Below, one piece after another: positions 7,559-17,328 of a stretch of 35,416 bases of DNA (within the stretch, counting starts at the first letter, position 1; every line of letters starts with the position of its first letter). Source of the stretch: Gammaproteobacteria bacterium (lineage in GTDB: Bacteria > Pseudomonadota > Gammaproteobacteria > AKS1); assembly GCA_027006175.1 (NCBI GenBank), contig JALTKS010000110.1:1-35416 (forward strand). Reading direction: 5' to 3'. The notes under the pieces were generated by a model, which was not told the DNA's origin, did no database searches, and saw only the letters and a program-made list of their open reading frames with translations. The translations under genes and the position numbers were made by a program.

Positions 7559-8259
7559 GTTCACATCAAGAACAAGATTTAAATATCGATGGCATTGCTG
7601 AAAAAGACGTTATTGAATTTTTACAAAAGCACCCGCGTTTTTTTGAAAACAATCTCGATATTCTATCCGAGCTTCGCTTGCCCCATCCTAGCGGAACCGC
7701 TATTTCGTTAATTGAACGTCAAGTAGATGTGCTGCGCGATAACAATCATAATCTTGAACAAAAACTCAATAACCTGATTCAAATTGCGCGTGATAATGAT
7801 CGCCTCAATGGACGTATCCAGAAAATGGCTCTGGCGCTAATGGAAACGACCGAGCTTGATGAAGTGTTTTACGCCGTACAAGTTATTTTACGTAGTGAAT
7901 TCGATGCGGACACCACAACCTTGCGTTGCTTCGGTACGCCCAAATCACCAACAAGCCTGGACGAAAATTCATTTGTTGAACGTGACGCTGCACTAGAAAA
8001 ACAATTTGGTAAATTCTTTGACAAAAACAAACCTGTTTGCGGCCCGCTCAATGCATCACAAGCCCAATATTTATTTAGTGATAATGCAGAGTCTATTATT
8101 TCTGCCGCATTAGTTCCGATTAATGGTCAACAAGATCTCATTGGCATGCTTGCCATTGGTAGCTTTGATATTAATCGCTTCCACCCGGCTATGGGAACCG
8201 TGTTCCTGACCTACATTGGTGAAATGATTGGTCGTAGCCTCGAGCCCTACTTAAAATAA
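7555..8259 (+). CDS. DUF484 family protein (GAF-like)
   Basis: This 234-residue cytoplasmic protein belongs to the DUF484 family, recognised by its N-terminal [22 protein letters not shown]-type region, by the following [18 protein letters not shown], and by its fixed place between dapF and xerC. A coiled segment (about 45-80) links to a GAF-like domain containing [18 protein letters not shown]. No catalytic residues are apparent. The molecular function is not established. Co-transcription with xerC is conserved in many proteobacteria. It starts within the dapF stop (ATGA) and ends 7 nt before xerC. Confidence 0.9.
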   Translation: MSSHQEQDLNIDGIAEKDVIEFLQKHPRFFENNLDILSELRLPHPSGTAISLIERQVDVLRDNNHNLEQKLNNLIQIARDNDRLNGRIQKMALALMETTELDEVFYAVQVILRSEFDADTTTLRCFGTPKSPTSLDENSFVERDAALEKQFGKFFDKNKPVCGPLNASQAQYLFSDNAESIISAALVPINGQQDLIGMLAIGSFDINRFHPAMGTVFLTYIGEMIGRSLEPYLK

Positions 8260-8266
8260 CCCGATT

Positions 8267-9166
8267 ATGAGCTCACAAGCAGAATGGACCCAACGTTTTC
8301 TGCAACACTTACAGCACGAGCGACGCCTTTCTTTACGCACAGTTGAAAACTATCAACGCGATCTTATACGCATTCAAGCCTACTGCCATGACAGAAAAAT
8401 AACCGCATGGGATCAACTCGACATTCATCAGGTGCGCGCACTGGTTGCACACCTGCATCGACAAGGTTTACACGGGCGTAGTATTGCTCGCTTGCTTTCT
8501 GCGCTACGAAGTCTGTTTAAATTCTTACTTCGCGAAGATCATGTCACGCATAATCCTGCTGAAGGTGTGAGTGCCCCCAAAGCAGAACGGCCTCTCCCTA
8601 AGGTGCTCGATGTCGATCAAATGTCTCGACTCCTCGACATTAAAGGCAAAGAGCCATTAACCTTACGCGACCGCGCTTTAATGGAATTAATGTATTCTTC
8701 CGGGCTTCGTCTTTCCGAACTGGTTGGCTTGAATCTTAATGATCTTGATTTACGTGATGCACTGGTGACCGTTACCGGTAAAGGCAATAAAACTCGTGTG
8801 CTGCCGATAGGTAAACTCGCCTTGCAGGCAATTCAAATCTGGCTAAAAGCCCGAAGCCATTTAGCCGCTATTGATGAAACAGCATTATTTGTTAGCCGAA
8901 AAGGAACCCGACTATCTGCACGCGCTGTGGAAGCACGTTTACGCCAATGGGGACTAAAACAGGGTCTTGATGCCAAGGTACACCCGCATCGACTCCGCCA
9001 CTCTTTTGCCAGCCACATGCTCGAATCAAGCCAGGATTTGCGTGCTGTGCAAGAACTACTGGGTCATGCTGACATAGGAACGACCCAGATATACACTCAC
9101 CTTGATTTCCAACACCTTGCACAGGTTTACGATACCGCCCATCCACGCGCAAAACGCCGCAAATAA
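8267..9166 (+). CDS. xerC: Tyrosine recombinase XerC
   Basis: With XerD, XerC resolves chromosome dimers at dif near the terminus during division. This 299-residue protein has an N-terminal SAM-like domain (about 5-92) and a catalytic domain. The full active-site set is visible: R148 in SSGLRLSEL, K172 in GKGNKTR, H241 and R244 in HPHRLRHSFASH, H267 in LLGHADIGTTQIYTH, and nucleophile Y276. Its position in a dapF-DUF484-xerC string supports a chromosomal XerC rather than an integron or phage integrase. Confidence 0.96.
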   Translation: MSSQAEWTQRFLQHLQHERRLSLRTVENYQRDLIRIQAYCHDRKITAWDQLDIHQVRALVAHLHRQGLHGRSIARLLSALRSLFKFLLREDHVTHNPAEGVSAPKAERPLPKVLDVDQMSRLLDIKGKEPLTLRDRALMELMYSSGLRLSELVGLNLNDLDLRDALVTVTGKGNKTRVLPIGKLALQAIQIWLKARSHLAAIDETALFVSRKGTRLSARAVEARLRQWGLKQGLDAKVHPHRLRHSFASHMLESSQDLRAVQELLGHADIGTTQIYTHLDFQHLAQVYDTAHPRAKRRK

Positions 9167-9208
9167 GGGTTAACCCCTGATTTAACACGGAAAACTCACC
9201 CTTTTCGC

Positions 9209-9237
9209 CTTGAAAAATCGCGTCCTTGCCACAAGAT
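9209..9237 (+). promoter_or_regulatory. Possible sigma-32 heat-shock promoter of hslVU
   Basis: CTTGAAA at 9209-9215 is an exact sigma-32 -35 element. After 13 nt a weak -10 match, CCACAAGAT (9229-9237), stands against CCCCATNTA. hslVU is a classic sigma-32 operon, and this is the only sizeable gap upstream of it. The poor -10 keeps confidence low. Confidence 0.4.
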
Positions 9238-9283
9238 CGTGTACAATCGTCTGCCTTTTCAGCACCAAAGTAAGGAAATCAGC

Positions 9284-9817
9284 TTGGAACAGTTTCGAGG
9301 TACCACCATCCTGTCAGTTCGCCGTAACGGAAAAGTCGTTGTCGGTGGTGATGGACAAGTGTCTATGGGCAATACCGTGATGAAAGGTAATGCACGTAAA
9401 GTTCGCCGTCTTTATAACAATCAAGTACTCGCTGGTTTTGCCGGCGGTACCGCCGATGCCTTCACTTTATTTGAACGCTTTGAAGGCAAACTGGAAAAAT
9501 ACTCAGGTAACCTCACTCGCGCTGCCGTGGAGCTCGCCAAAGATTGGCGTACTGATAAAATGCTGCGCCGACTTGAAGCACTGCTTGTCGTAGCTGATGC
9601 AGAAGCCTCCTTAATCATATCGGGTAATGGCGATGTGATCGAACCTGAAAACGATATTATGTCGATTGGTTCAGGCGGCCCATTTGCACAAGCGGCGGCC
9701 ATTGCCCTGATGGAAAACACCGAACTCAGTGCACAAGATGTCGTCACCAAAGCACTTAATATTGCTGCTGACATCTGTGTTTACACTAACCGCAATCTGA
9801 CTATTGAAGAATTATGA
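9284..9817 (+). CDS. hslV: HslV (ClpQ) protease subunit
   Basis: HslV is the proteasome-like peptidase of the HslUV heat-shock complex, with an N-terminal threonine nucleophile. The frame is open from 9239, but TTG at 9284, 7 nt after AAGGA, gives [16 protein letters not shown]. The catalytic threonine would be T7 after removal of six residues. This makes a 177-residue protein, close to the E. coli length. Conserved segments include [27 protein letters not shown] and [12 protein letters not shown]. The stop overlaps hslU by 4 nt. Confidence 0.95.
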   Translation: MEQFRGTTILSVRRNGKVVVGGDGQVSMGNTVMKGNARKVRRLYNNQVLAGFAGGTADAFTLFERFEGKLEKYSGNLTRAAVELAKDWRTDKMLRRLEALLVVADAEASLIISGNGDVIEPENDIMSIGSGGPFAQAAAIALMENTELSAQDVVTKALNIAADICVYTNRNLTIEEL

Positions 9818-11157
9818 CCACACCACTTACTATTGATGCCGCCTCCATGACGCCACGCGAAATCGTGCAGGAACTCGACAAACACATCATCGGTCAAGCC
9901 GATGCTAAACGCGCGGTCGCTATTGCCTTACGCAACCGCTGGCGTCGCATGCAAGTACGCGATGATCTGCGAAATGAAATTACCCCAAAAAATATTTTAA
10001 TGATCGGACCTACCGGTGTCGGTAAAACCGAAATTGCACGACGTCTGGCAAAATTAGCTAACGCCCCTTTTATAAAAGTTGAAGCAACCAAATTTACCGA
10101 AGTGGGTTATGTCGGACGCGATGTCGAATCCATTATTCGTGATCTTTCAGATATCGCGATTAAAAATATTCGCGAGCAGGAAAAAGCCAAAGTAAAACAC
10201 CGTGCTGAAGATGCTGCCGAAGATAAAGTACTTGATGCCTTGCTCCCGCCGGCTCGAGGGATTGATGAAGAAGAAAAAGAAAACGACACCCGTCAGAAAT
10301 TTCGCAAAATGTTTCGTGAAGGAAAACTTGATGACAAGGAAATTGATATTGAGTTAAGCGCTGCCTCTATGGGTGTAGAGATAATGGCGCCTCCCGGCAT
10401 GGAAGACATGACCTCACAATTGCAAAACATGTTTCAAAACATCGGCAGTGATAAAAAACGTAACCGTAAATTAACAGTTCGCGAAGCCTTTAAACTTCTT
10501 GTCGATGAAGAAGCCGCAAAACTGGTTGACGAGGAAAATTTAAAAATCATTGCCATGGAAAATGTTGAACAAAATGGCATTGTGTTTCTTGATGAAATGG
10601 ACAAGATCACCAAGCGCGGCGAATCAAGTGGTCCGGATGTTTCACGCGAAGGCGTGCAACGTGATTTACTGCCACTGGTTGAAGGCTGTACTGTTTCAAC
10701 CAAACTTGGCATGATCAAAACCGATCATATTTTATTTATTGCTTCGGGTGCGTTTCATTTATCAAAACCTTCTGACTTGATTCCTGAATTACAGGGCCGC
10801 TTGCCCATCCGTGTTGAACTCGATTCACTCGGCAGTGAAGAATTCAAACGCATTCTTACCGAACCGGATGCCTCGCTAACGGAACAATACAGCGCCTTGC
10901 TTGAAACAGAATCACTAACACTGAAATTTGCTGACGACGGTATTGCTCGCATTGCTGAGGTTGCCTTTCAGGTTAATGAAACAACTGAAAATATTGGTGC
11001 ACGTCGCCTCCACACTATTATGGAACGTTTACTCGAAAACATTTCATACGATGCTTCTGAACACAGTGGTGAAACTGTCACCATTGATGCCGACTATGTT
11101 GACGAGCATCTTGGCCCACTCGCCGAAGATGAAGACATGAGTCGCTACATACTTTAA
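9814..11157 (+). CDS. hslU: HslU (ClpY) ATPase subunit
   Basis: HslU is the AAA+ unfoldase that feeds substrates to HslV. The 447-residue protein has the N-terminal [16 protein letters not shown] region, Walker A GPTGVGKT (65-72), pore loop GYVG (98-101), a charged intermediate domain (about 115-235), Walker B in [11 protein letters not shown] (about residues 250-260), and a C-terminus ending MSRYIL that docks into HslV. It overlaps hslV by 4 nt, so the subunits are translationally coupled. DUF971 and ubiquinone genes follow at short spacing. Confidence 0.97.
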   Translation: MTTPLTIDAASMTPREIVQELDKHIIGQADAKRAVAIALRNRWRRMQVRDDLRNEITPKNILMIGPTGVGKTEIARRLAKLANAPFIKVEATKFTEVGYVGRDVESIIRDLSDIAIKNIREQEKAKVKHRAEDAAEDKVLDALLPPARGIDEEEKENDTRQKFRKMFREGKLDDKEIDIELSAASMGVEIMAPPGMEDMTSQLQNMFQNIGSDKKRNRKLTVREAFKLLVDEEAAKLVDEENLKIIAMENVEQNGIVFLDEMDKITKRGESSGPDVSREGVQRDLLPLVEGCTVSTKLGMIKTDHILFIASGAFHLSKPSDLIPELQGRLPIRVELDSLGSEEFKRILTEPDASLTEQYSALLETESLTLKFADDGIARIAEVAFQVNETTENIGARRLHTIMERLLENISYDASEHSGETVTIDADYVDEHLGPLAEDEDMSRYIL

Positions 11158-11167
11158 GGAATTTATT

Positions 11168-11542
11168 ATGTCGAACACACCCATCCCTACCGAGATCAAA
11201 TTAAACAAACAGGCACGTATGCTCGAGCTGACGTTTGATGATGGTCAGAAATTTGAACTCAGTTGTGAATACCTGCGTGTTAATTCACCTTCTGCCGAAG
11301 TACAAGGTCATGGACCGGGCGAAGGCGTACTGCAAGTTGGTAAAGAAAATGTCGGCATTGACGGTATTGAAGCTGTCGGCAGTTACGCCGTATTACTTCG
11401 ATTTGATGACGGTCATGACACCGGCATCTATGCATGGGATACACTCTATAAACTGGGCGCGAATAAAGAAGCGATCTGGAAAGATTATTTAGAACGCCTG
11501 GAAGCCGCCGGCCATAAACGTCGCGAGCCTACTGCGCTATAA
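11168..11542 (+). CDS. DUF971 family protein
   Basis: This 124-residue protein has the DUF971 pattern: [20 protein letters not shown] near the start, [17 protein letters not shown] in the middle, and [17 protein letters not shown] near the end. The same domain occurs alone beside hslU and ubiE in many beta- and gammaproteobacteria, and fused to other proteins linked with iron-sulfur or molybdenum cofactor handling. Its function here is unknown. The gene lies 10 nt after hslU and 29 nt before ubiE, so it is probably in one operon. Confidence 0.88.
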   Translation: MSNTPIPTEIKLNKQARMLELTFDDGQKFELSCEYLRVNSPSAEVQGHGPGEGVLQVGKENVGIDGIEAVGSYAVLLRFDDGHDTGIYAWDTLYKLGANKEAIWKDYLERLEAAGHKRREPTAL

Positions 11543-11571
11543 TAAACCCACACAGTGTCGGGATAACGGTC

Positions 11572-12333
11572 ATGGAAACAAATAAAGAATCATCATCAAA
11601 GACGCATTTTGGCTTTGAGCAGGTCGATACCGCTGCAAAACAAGAACGAGTTGCGGGTGTATTCCATTCCGTTGCCAAACAATATGATGTGATGAATGAC
11701 TTAATGTCGTTCGGCATTCACCGTCTTTGGAAACGTTTTACTATAGAAGTCAGCGCCTTACGTCCCGGTCAGCATACGCTGGATATTGCCGGTGGTACCG
11801 GTGATCTAACCGCGTTGATGGCTGATCGTGTTGGCCCTACCGGCAGTGTCATTATCAGCGACATTAACGGCAGTATGCTGGGTGTCGGCCGGGAAAACCT
11901 CACCGATCGTGGTTATGTGGGCAATATTGAGTATGTTCAAGCCAATGCTGAATCTCTGCCCTTTCCGGACAATAGCTTTGACTGCATTACCATCGGCTTT
12001 GGGCTGCGTAATGTTACCGACAAAGACAAAGCCCTCCGCGCCATGTATCGTGTGCTTAAACCGGGTGGTAAATTACTGGTATTGGAATTCTCAAAGCCTG
12101 TCGTGCCAGGTCTTAGCAAAATCTACGATGTTTATTCGTTCAAGCTACTGCCACTCATGGGCAAACTGGTTGCAAATGACAGCGATAGCTACCGCTACCT
12201 CGCAGAATCTATTCGTATGCACCCCGACCAAAACACGCTCAAAGGCATGATGGAAGATGCCGGTTTTGAACGCTGTGAATTCTACAACCTGACCGGCGGT
12301 GTTGTGGCACTGCATAAAGGTTACAAACTCTAA
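11572..12333 (+). CDS. ubiE: Ubiquinone/menaquinone C-methyltransferase UbiE
   Basis: UbiE C-methylates the ring of demethyl-ubiquinone (or menaquinone) precursors with S-adenosylmethionine. The 253-residue protein has the SAM motif [11 protein letters not shown] (71-78 at its core), the family signature [18 protein letters not shown], and [20 protein letters not shown]. The C-terminus [15 protein letters not shown]-type end (here [14 protein letters not shown]) is characteristic. Its TAA overlaps the ubiJ ATG by one base. With ubiJ and ubiB it forms the usual gammaproteobacterial ubiquinone cluster. Confidence 0.97.
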   Translation: METNKESSSKTHFGFEQVDTAAKQERVAGVFHSVAKQYDVMNDLMSFGIHRLWKRFTIEVSALRPGQHTLDIAGGTGDLTALMADRVGPTGSVIISDINGSMLGVGRENLTDRGYVGNIEYVQANAESLPFPDNSFDCITIGFGLRNVTDKDKALRAMYRVLKPGGKLLVLEFSKPVVPGLSKIYDVYSFKLLPLMGKLVANDSDSYRYLAESIRMHPDQNTLKGMMEDAGFERCEFYNLTGGVVALHKGYKL

Positions 12334-12947
12334 TGCATGTTCCTGTACCGCTCATTATTGCCATCGATAAAGCCATTAATGCCTACCTGCAATTGGGCGA
12401 CGACGTTGCCAGCAAGCTAAACCAACTAGATGACAAACTTGTCGCGATTGAATTACGCGGCCTAAACATGAGCCTGTACTTTCTACGTGACGGAGACAAA
12501 CTTAGCGTACGTAGTTTTGCTGACGAAACACCGGATGCCACCATCAGTGCAACACCGCTTGCACTGGCTCAAATGGCAGTACAAAAAAATACCGATAAAG
12601 CTCTGTTTGCAGGACAAATGAAAATCAGTGGTGATCTGGAAGCGGCTCAAACACTACAAGATATTCTTTCTGGCGCCGACATCGATTGGGAAGAGCACCT
12701 TTCAGGGCTTGTTGGTGATGTAGTTGCCCATCAAATAGGTCGTGGTGTACGAGGGCTTTTTAATTGGGCAAATAATAGCCAGTCTTCATTACACGCAGAT
12801 TTATCTGAATACCTGTTACACGAAGCCAAATTATTACCCGATCGAGAAGATCTCAATAATTTTCTTAATGATGTCGATACGCTTCGTTCTGACATTGAAC
12901 GCTTTTCGGTGCGACTGGATCGTTACGAATCAATGACAAAAGCATAA
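12333..12947 (+). CDS. ubiJ: Ubiquinone biosynthesis accessory factor UbiJ (SCP2 domain)
   Basis: UbiJ binds lipid intermediates through an SCP2 fold and, with UbiK, assists the soluble ubiquinone-synthesis complex. This 204-residue protein has an N-terminal SCP2-like domain (about 20-110, including SFADETPDATISATPLAL and MKISGDLEAAQTLQDIL). An amphipathic C-terminal part (about 150-204) is compatible with coiled-coil contact to UbiK. Length and position between ubiE and ubiB match E. coli UbiJ. The start overlaps the ubiE stop (TAATG). Confidence 0.93.
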   Translation: MHVPVPLIIAIDKAINAYLQLGDDVASKLNQLDDKLVAIELRGLNMSLYFLRDGDKLSVRSFADETPDATISATPLALAQMAVQKNTDKALFAGQMKISGDLEAAQTLQDILSGADIDWEEHLSGLVGDVVAHQIGRGVRGLFNWANNSQSSLHADLSEYLLHEAKLLPDREDLNNFLNDVDTLRSDIERFSVRLDRYESMTKA

Positions 12948-12957
12948 GCGAGTAACT

Positions 12958-14616
12958 GTGCCCGGATTTCAACAAATATTACGCCTTATCTATATTAACT
13001 TTGTCCTGACCCGACACGGACTGGATGAATTTATTTTCGCCACCCATCTTTTTCGACCTGTACGCTACCTTAACCTGTTATTACCTTGGAACTGGTTACG
13101 CCGGGTCAACGCACCACGCGGTGAACGTATTCGACTGGCACTAGAAGACCTGGGTCCGATCTTTGTTAAGTTTGGACAAATACTCTCTACTCGTCGCGAT
13201 CTGCTGCCTGATGACATCGCAGATGAACTCGCCAAATTACAAGATAATGTACCGCCGTTTCCTAATCAGCTGGCTCGTGACATTATTGAAAAAGCTTACG
13301 GTGAAAAAATTGAGAACGTGTTCAGCCAATTTAATGAACAACCCCTGGCCTCAGCGTCTATCGCACAGGTACATGCGGCAACATTACCCAATGGTGATGA
13401 CGTCATTATTAAAGTACTGCGCCCCAATGTAGAAAAAATTATTCGACGTGATTTAATTATTCTTAATTATATGGCACGGCTCGCTGAACGCTTCTGGGCA
13501 GATGGTAAACGTTTACGCCCTGTCGAAGTTGTTGAAGATTACAAGCACACTATTCTCGATGAACTTGATCTTATGCGTGAAGCGGCTAATGCTTCTCAAT
13601 TAAAACGCAACTTTCGTGACTCTAATGATCTTTATGTACCGGAGATTTATTGGTCACTTGCACGTAAAAATGTCATGGTGATGGAACGTATTCATGGTCA
13701 CCCAGTTAGCGACATCAATAGTCTTAAAAAACACGGTGTCGATTTAAAAGAATTATCTGAACGCGGTGTTGAAATATTTTTTACTCAGGTATTCAAACAT
13801 AATTTCTTTCATGCTGACATGCATCCTGGCAATGTCTTTGTTTCTGATAGCGGTCAATACATCGCAATTGATTTTGGCATCATGGGTACACTTAGTCACG
13901 ATGACCAACGCTATTTAGCAGAAAATTTCCTTGCCTTCTTCAACCGTGATTATCATCGTGTGGCTGAGCTGCATGTAGAATCTGGCTGGGTACCTAAAAC
14001 AACGCGTATTGAGGAATTTGAATCAGCCATTCGCAGTGTTTGTGAACCTATTTTTGAACGTCCATTAAAAGAAATTTCATTTGGTAATTTATTACTACGC
14101 CTGTTCCAGACTGCACGACGTTTCGATATGCCAATTCAGCCACAGTTGGTTCTGCTACAAAAAACGCTTCTTAATATTGAAGGTCTGGGTCGTCAACTCT
14201 ATCCTGATCTGGACTTATGGCAAACCGCCAAACCCTTTCTAGAACGCTGGATGAATGAGCATCTGGGCGTACGTGGCTTGCTCAAATCACTTAAGAAAAA
14301 TACCCCGCTTATGGCAGAGAAGCTTCCAGAACTGCCTCTGTTTCTGCATGAAGTCCTTGATAAAGCTCAACATGGCAAACTAGAAATTAAGTGGAAATCG
14401 GAAGAACTAGAAAAATTGCGCCATGATTTACGTCGCAATAGTCGCCGCAGCTATGCCACAATTACCGGTGCAACCCTGCTTATTTCAGCCTCTATTTTTA
14501 TTACCTTAGGCAATCAATCTTCCAGCCTGATTGAAAACTTACCGTTAGTCGGTTGGGTACTGGCGGGTTTAGGTGGGTTTATATTACTTGCGGCATGGCC
14601 TTCACATAAAGACTAA
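12958..14616 (+). CDS. ubiB: UbiB, atypical kinase/ATPase for ubiquinone synthesis
   Basis: UbiB is an ABC1/ADCK-type atypical kinase-like ATPase needed for ubiquinone synthesis and lipid handling at the membrane. The 552-residue protein contains the KxGQ motif at K71-Q74 (FVKFGQILSTRRDLLP), the ExD/invariant lysine lobe, HADMHPGN (285-292) as catalytic loop, and DFG (305-307). Two hydrophobic segments near the C-terminus (about 500-520 and 526-546) should anchor it in the inner membrane. The start is GTG at 12958, ten bases after the ubiJ stop, and the protein begins MPGFQQILRLIYI as expected. Confidence 0.96.
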   Translation: MPGFQQILRLIYINFVLTRHGLDEFIFATHLFRPVRYLNLLLPWNWLRRVNAPRGERIRLALEDLGPIFVKFGQILSTRRDLLPDDIADELAKLQDNVPPFPNQLARDIIEKAYGEKIENVFSQFNEQPLASASIAQVHAATLPNGDDVIIKVLRPNVEKIIRRDLIILNYMARLAERFWADGKRLRPVEVVEDYKHTILDELDLMREAANASQLKRNFRDSNDLYVPEIYWSLARKNVMVMERIHGHPVSDINSLKKHGVDLKELSERGVEIFFTQVFKHNFFHADMHPGNVFVSDSGQYIAIDFGIMGTLSHDDQRYLAENFLAFFNRDYHRVAELHVESGWVPKTTRIEEFESAIRSVCEPIFERPLKEISFGNLLLRLFQTARRFDMPIQPQLVLLQKTLLNIEGLGRQLYPDLDLWQTAKPFLERWMNEHLGVRGLLKSLKKNTPLMAEKLPELPLFLHEVLDKAQHGKLEIKWKSEELEKLRHDLRRNSRRSYATITGATLLISASIFITLGNQSSSLIENLPLVGWVLAGLGGFILLAAWPSHKD

Positions 14617-14618
14617 TA

Positions 14619-15158
14619 CTATCTGACTAATCCCTTTTCGACTTCTTCACGCTTTTCTTTACCAACTAATTTTTCAATCAAAGTCAGCGCAAAATCCATC
14701 GCAGTCCCTGGACCACGCGATGTAATGATATTTCCATCTTCTACGACTGCTGTGGCTTCTGAATTAACACCAATGGCATCCAGCACACCCGGATAACAAG
14801 TGGCTTTTTTATCTTTAAGAATACCTGTGCTGGCTAATACTTTTGGTGCAGCACAAATCGCAGCAACATATTGACCCTCATCTGCCATTTGTATTAAACG
14901 CTCACGAATACGTGAATCAGCATCTAAATGATCTGCACCGGGAAGCCCGCCGGGTAAAACAATCATGTCGTACTGTTTTTGTAATGCGCTATCTATATCT
15001 GTATCGGGAACCAACACAACACCACGACTTGCCTTAACATGTTTTTCGTCTAAACCGGCACTGGTTACATCTACACCTGCACGGCGCAGCAAATCTATAA
15101 TAGTAATCGCTTCGAGTTCTTCGCAACCTTGAGCTAACGGGACAAGAACGCTTGCCAT
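14619..15158 (-). CDS. yajL: DJ-1/PfpI family protein YajL
   Basis: This 179-residue DJ-1 superfamily protein has the nucleophile elbow AAICAAP with C102 and the conserved acidic residue E14 in GCEELEA. SRGVVLVPD and a C-terminal SRGPGTAMDFALTLIEKLVG are close to E. coli YajL. YajL has been linked to protection against oxidative and carbonyl stress; its exact chemistry is debated. The gene is last in the minus-strand set from gpmI, and its start lies 25 nt inside the end of yibQ. It converges on ubiB with a 2-nt gap and no visible terminator. Confidence 0.9.
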   Translation of the reverse strand: MASVLVPLAQGCEELEAITIIDLLRRAGVDVTSAGLDEKHVKASRGVVLVPDTDIDSALQKQYDMIVLPGGLPGADHLDADSRIRERLIQMADEGQYVAAICAAPKVLASTGILKDKKATCYPGVLDAIGVNSEATAVVEDGNIITSRGPGTAMDFALTLIEKLVGKEKREEVEKGLVR

Positions 15159-15901
15159 GCTGAATTACCTTTCCGGTATTTAAGGAGTGTTGAAACAGGG
15201 ACTAAATCTATTTGTTCTGAATCAAGTTGTAACAGTTTTTTCTTTAGGACTTTCATCGTGGCTGGATAGGGATGACCAATTGCAAGAGCATAGCCATGTA
15301 CTCGAGCTATTTTTAATAAGCGGTCAAACTGCTTTTCAACAAATTCCTCGCCTTCGTCTGCATCAAGAAATACGTCTCGGGTTAAACTTGGCACATTATT
15401 CTCGTTCGCCACCATACGCGCAACGCTATGTGCTGTTGTACGACTATCAACAAAAAACAAACCACCTTGACGATTAATTTCCTGCATTAACCAAAGCATG
15501 TGCCCGGGGTGCCTTGTTAACAAACTACCCATGTGATTATTGATACCTTGCACATGCGGAACAGACGCCAGGTCACTTTGCAGTGTTTTAATAAATTCAG
15601 CTTCGTTCATGTCAATAGTCAAACTACCCGGACCCAGCTTTTTATCATCATGTATTGATTGCATCGGCGCATGCAGTAAAATTTCTTTATTATTGGCATG
15701 TGCTAGCTTTGCCAGATGTGGTGTATGCGGTGTATGTGGAAGAAATGCCAGGGCAACAGCGCCAGGTAATCGAATAGCCTGTTCATCACTGCTCTTGTTT
15801 CCAAGGTCATCAATAATAATCGCGATCACAGGTCGCTGTGCCTGTGCAGCTAGCTGCCAGAATAAAAATAGACAGCCAATAATTATTCTGATGCTAGACA
15901 C
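15134..15901 (-). CDS. yibQ: YibQ-like divergent polysaccharide deacetylase, exported
   Basis: This 255-residue protein has a signal peptide (hydrophobic residues 5-20 ending AAQA) and a divergent polysaccharide deacetylase fold. Motifs include IIIDDLGN, LLHAPM, INNHMGSLLT, FFVDSRTT and IGHPYPAT, which hold the metal-binding aspartate and histidines. Its substrate is unknown. In E. coli it lies downstream of gpmM and envC, and the order is kept here apart from an inserted ctpA. The start is GTG at 15901, 6 nt past the ctpA stop. Confidence 0.88.
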   Translation of the reverse strand: MSSIRIIIGCLFLFWQLAAQAQRPVIAIIIDDLGNKSSDEQAIRLPGAVALAFLPHTPHTPHLAKLAHANNKEILLHAPMQSIHDDKKLGPGSLTIDMNEAEFIKTLQSDLASVPHVQGINNHMGSLLTRHPGHMLWLMQEINRQGGLFFVDSRTTAHSVARMVANENNVPSLTRDVFLDADEGEEFVEKQFDRLLKIARVHGYALAIGHPYPATMKVLKKKLLQLDSEQIDLVPVSTLLKYRKGNSAWQAFLSR

Positions 15902-15907
15902 GTGAAC

Positions 15908-17230
15908 CTATCGTGCCATACGGGCATGTAGCAAGTTCATGCCTTTAAGCAAGTTAAGCGCTTCATAAAGCTGAAAGTCTTTTTCAGACAAAGGAAGCTC
16001 TTTGTTTTCCTTATCTTTTGATCTGGATTTTTTCTTTTCCTTGCGGCCATTACCATTACTTAAATGACCTGACAGATCGGCTTCTTTAATACGTTCAAGT
16101 TGTTTTTCAGTATGCGCAATTTTCAGTGGTTCAACTTTAATGTCTGGCACAATTCCTTCAGCCTGAATTGAACGACCATTCGGAGTAAAATAACGTGCTG
16201 TGGTTATTTTAATCGCCGTACCGTTATTCATAGGCAGGATTGTTTGCACCGAGCCTTTACCGAAACTTTGTGTACCGAGAATAACAGCGCGTTGATGATC
16301 CTGTAACGCCCCTGCCACAATTTCTGATGCGGAAGCCGAACCACCATTAACTAATACTATAAGAGGCGCACCTTTAAGCAAATCGCCTGAGGTAGCGTGA
16401 AATTTATTGTCTGAATCATTCGTACGGCCTTCAGTATATACAATCAGGCCTTTATCAATAAAGGCATCTGATACCGATACTGCAGCATTTAACACGCCGC
16501 CCGGATTATTTCGTAAATCCAGTACCAATCCTTTCAGGCCATCATTTTCGTCTTTAAGCTTACTGATTGCCTCTGCAAGGTTATCGCCGGTACGACTCTG
16601 GAATTGCGTAATACGAACATAGCCATAACCTTTTTCCAGACTACGTGACTTAACACTTGTCACCTTGATAATGGCACGTGTTATGGTAATTTTAAGTGGC
16701 TTGTCTGCACCTTCGCGCACAACCGTTAACTCAATATCTGAACCCGGCTCACCACGCATTACCTTGACTGCATCACTTAGACTCATTCCCTTAACGGTTT
16801 TATCATCAAGGCGAATAATTAAATCACCTGCTTTCATACCGGCTCGCTGTGCGGGGGTGTCATCAATCGGGGTAACAACTTTTACAAAACCATCTTCCAT
16901 ACTGATTTCAATACCAAGACCACCAAATTGCCCTGATGTTCCTACCTGTAATTCTGTGAAGGCTTCTTCATTCAGAAAAGCGGAATGAGGATCAAGACTA
17001 GATAACATACCGCCGATTGCATACTCAATAAGGTCTTTATCGGTACGTGTTTCTACATAATCATTCTTGATTTTTTCAAAAACCTCGGTGAAAACCCGTA
17101 AATCCGCCAGTGGTAACGGCGATAATTCTGCCTCTGCACGCTCCGCCAGCCCAATGCGCCCCAATGATATAGAGACACCTAAAACTAAACCAACGAATAA
17201 AATCAAAGTGTTACGGGTAAATGTGTTCAT
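15908..17230 (-). CDS. ctpA: Carboxy-terminal processing protease (S41, CtpA)
   Basis: CtpA proteases trim or degrade periplasmic proteins, often peptidoglycan hydrolases or lipoproteins. The chosen ATG at 17230 follows GGAG with 6-nt spacing; the frame is open to a TTG at 17251 with no better signal. The 440-residue protein has an N-terminal membrane/signal segment (about 7-24), a PDZ domain (about 97-185), and the S41 domain with catalytic dyad S300 (NGGSASASE) and K325 (FGKGSVQT). A charged lysine-rich stretch of about 25 residues lies near the C-terminus (about 390-415). The position between envC and yibQ suggests a link to cell-wall hydrolase control. Confidence 0.95.
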   Translation of the reverse strand: MNTFTRNTLILFVGLVLGVSISLGRIGLAERAEAELSPLPLADLRVFTEVFEKIKNDYVETRTDKDLIEYAIGGMLSSLDPHSAFLNEEAFTELQVGTSGQFGGLGIEISMEDGFVKVVTPIDDTPAQRAGMKAGDLIIRLDDKTVKGMSLSDAVKVMRGEPGSDIELTVVREGADKPLKITITRAIIKVTSVKSRSLEKGYGYVRITQFQSRTGDNLAEAISKLKDENDGLKGLVLDLRNNPGGVLNAAVSVSDAFIDKGLIVYTEGRTNDSDNKFHATSGDLLKGAPLIVLVNGGSASASEIVAGALQDHQRAVILGTQSFGKGSVQTILPMNNGTAIKITTARYFTPNGRSIQAEGIVPDIKVEPLKIAHTEKQLERIKEADLSGHLSNGNGRKEKKKSRSKDKENKELPLSEKDFQLYEALNLLKGMNLLHARMAR

Positions 17231-17328
17231 TAACTGCTCCGTGCAGATCAAAGTTTAAGTATTTTCGATAATCGCCTGATATACAAGTTATTACCAGCTT
17301 ATTTTTATCGGAACGCCAAAAATAGCGA

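Noticed and set aside
8267-9166. XerC as a phage or integron integrase marking a mobile element
   Set aside because: The gene sits in the conserved dapF-DUF484-xerC order with no att-like repeats or phage genes nearby.
9169-9178. Palindrome GGGTTAACCC after xerC as a terminator
   Set aside because: Only a three-pair stem with a four-base loop is possible and no U-tract follows.
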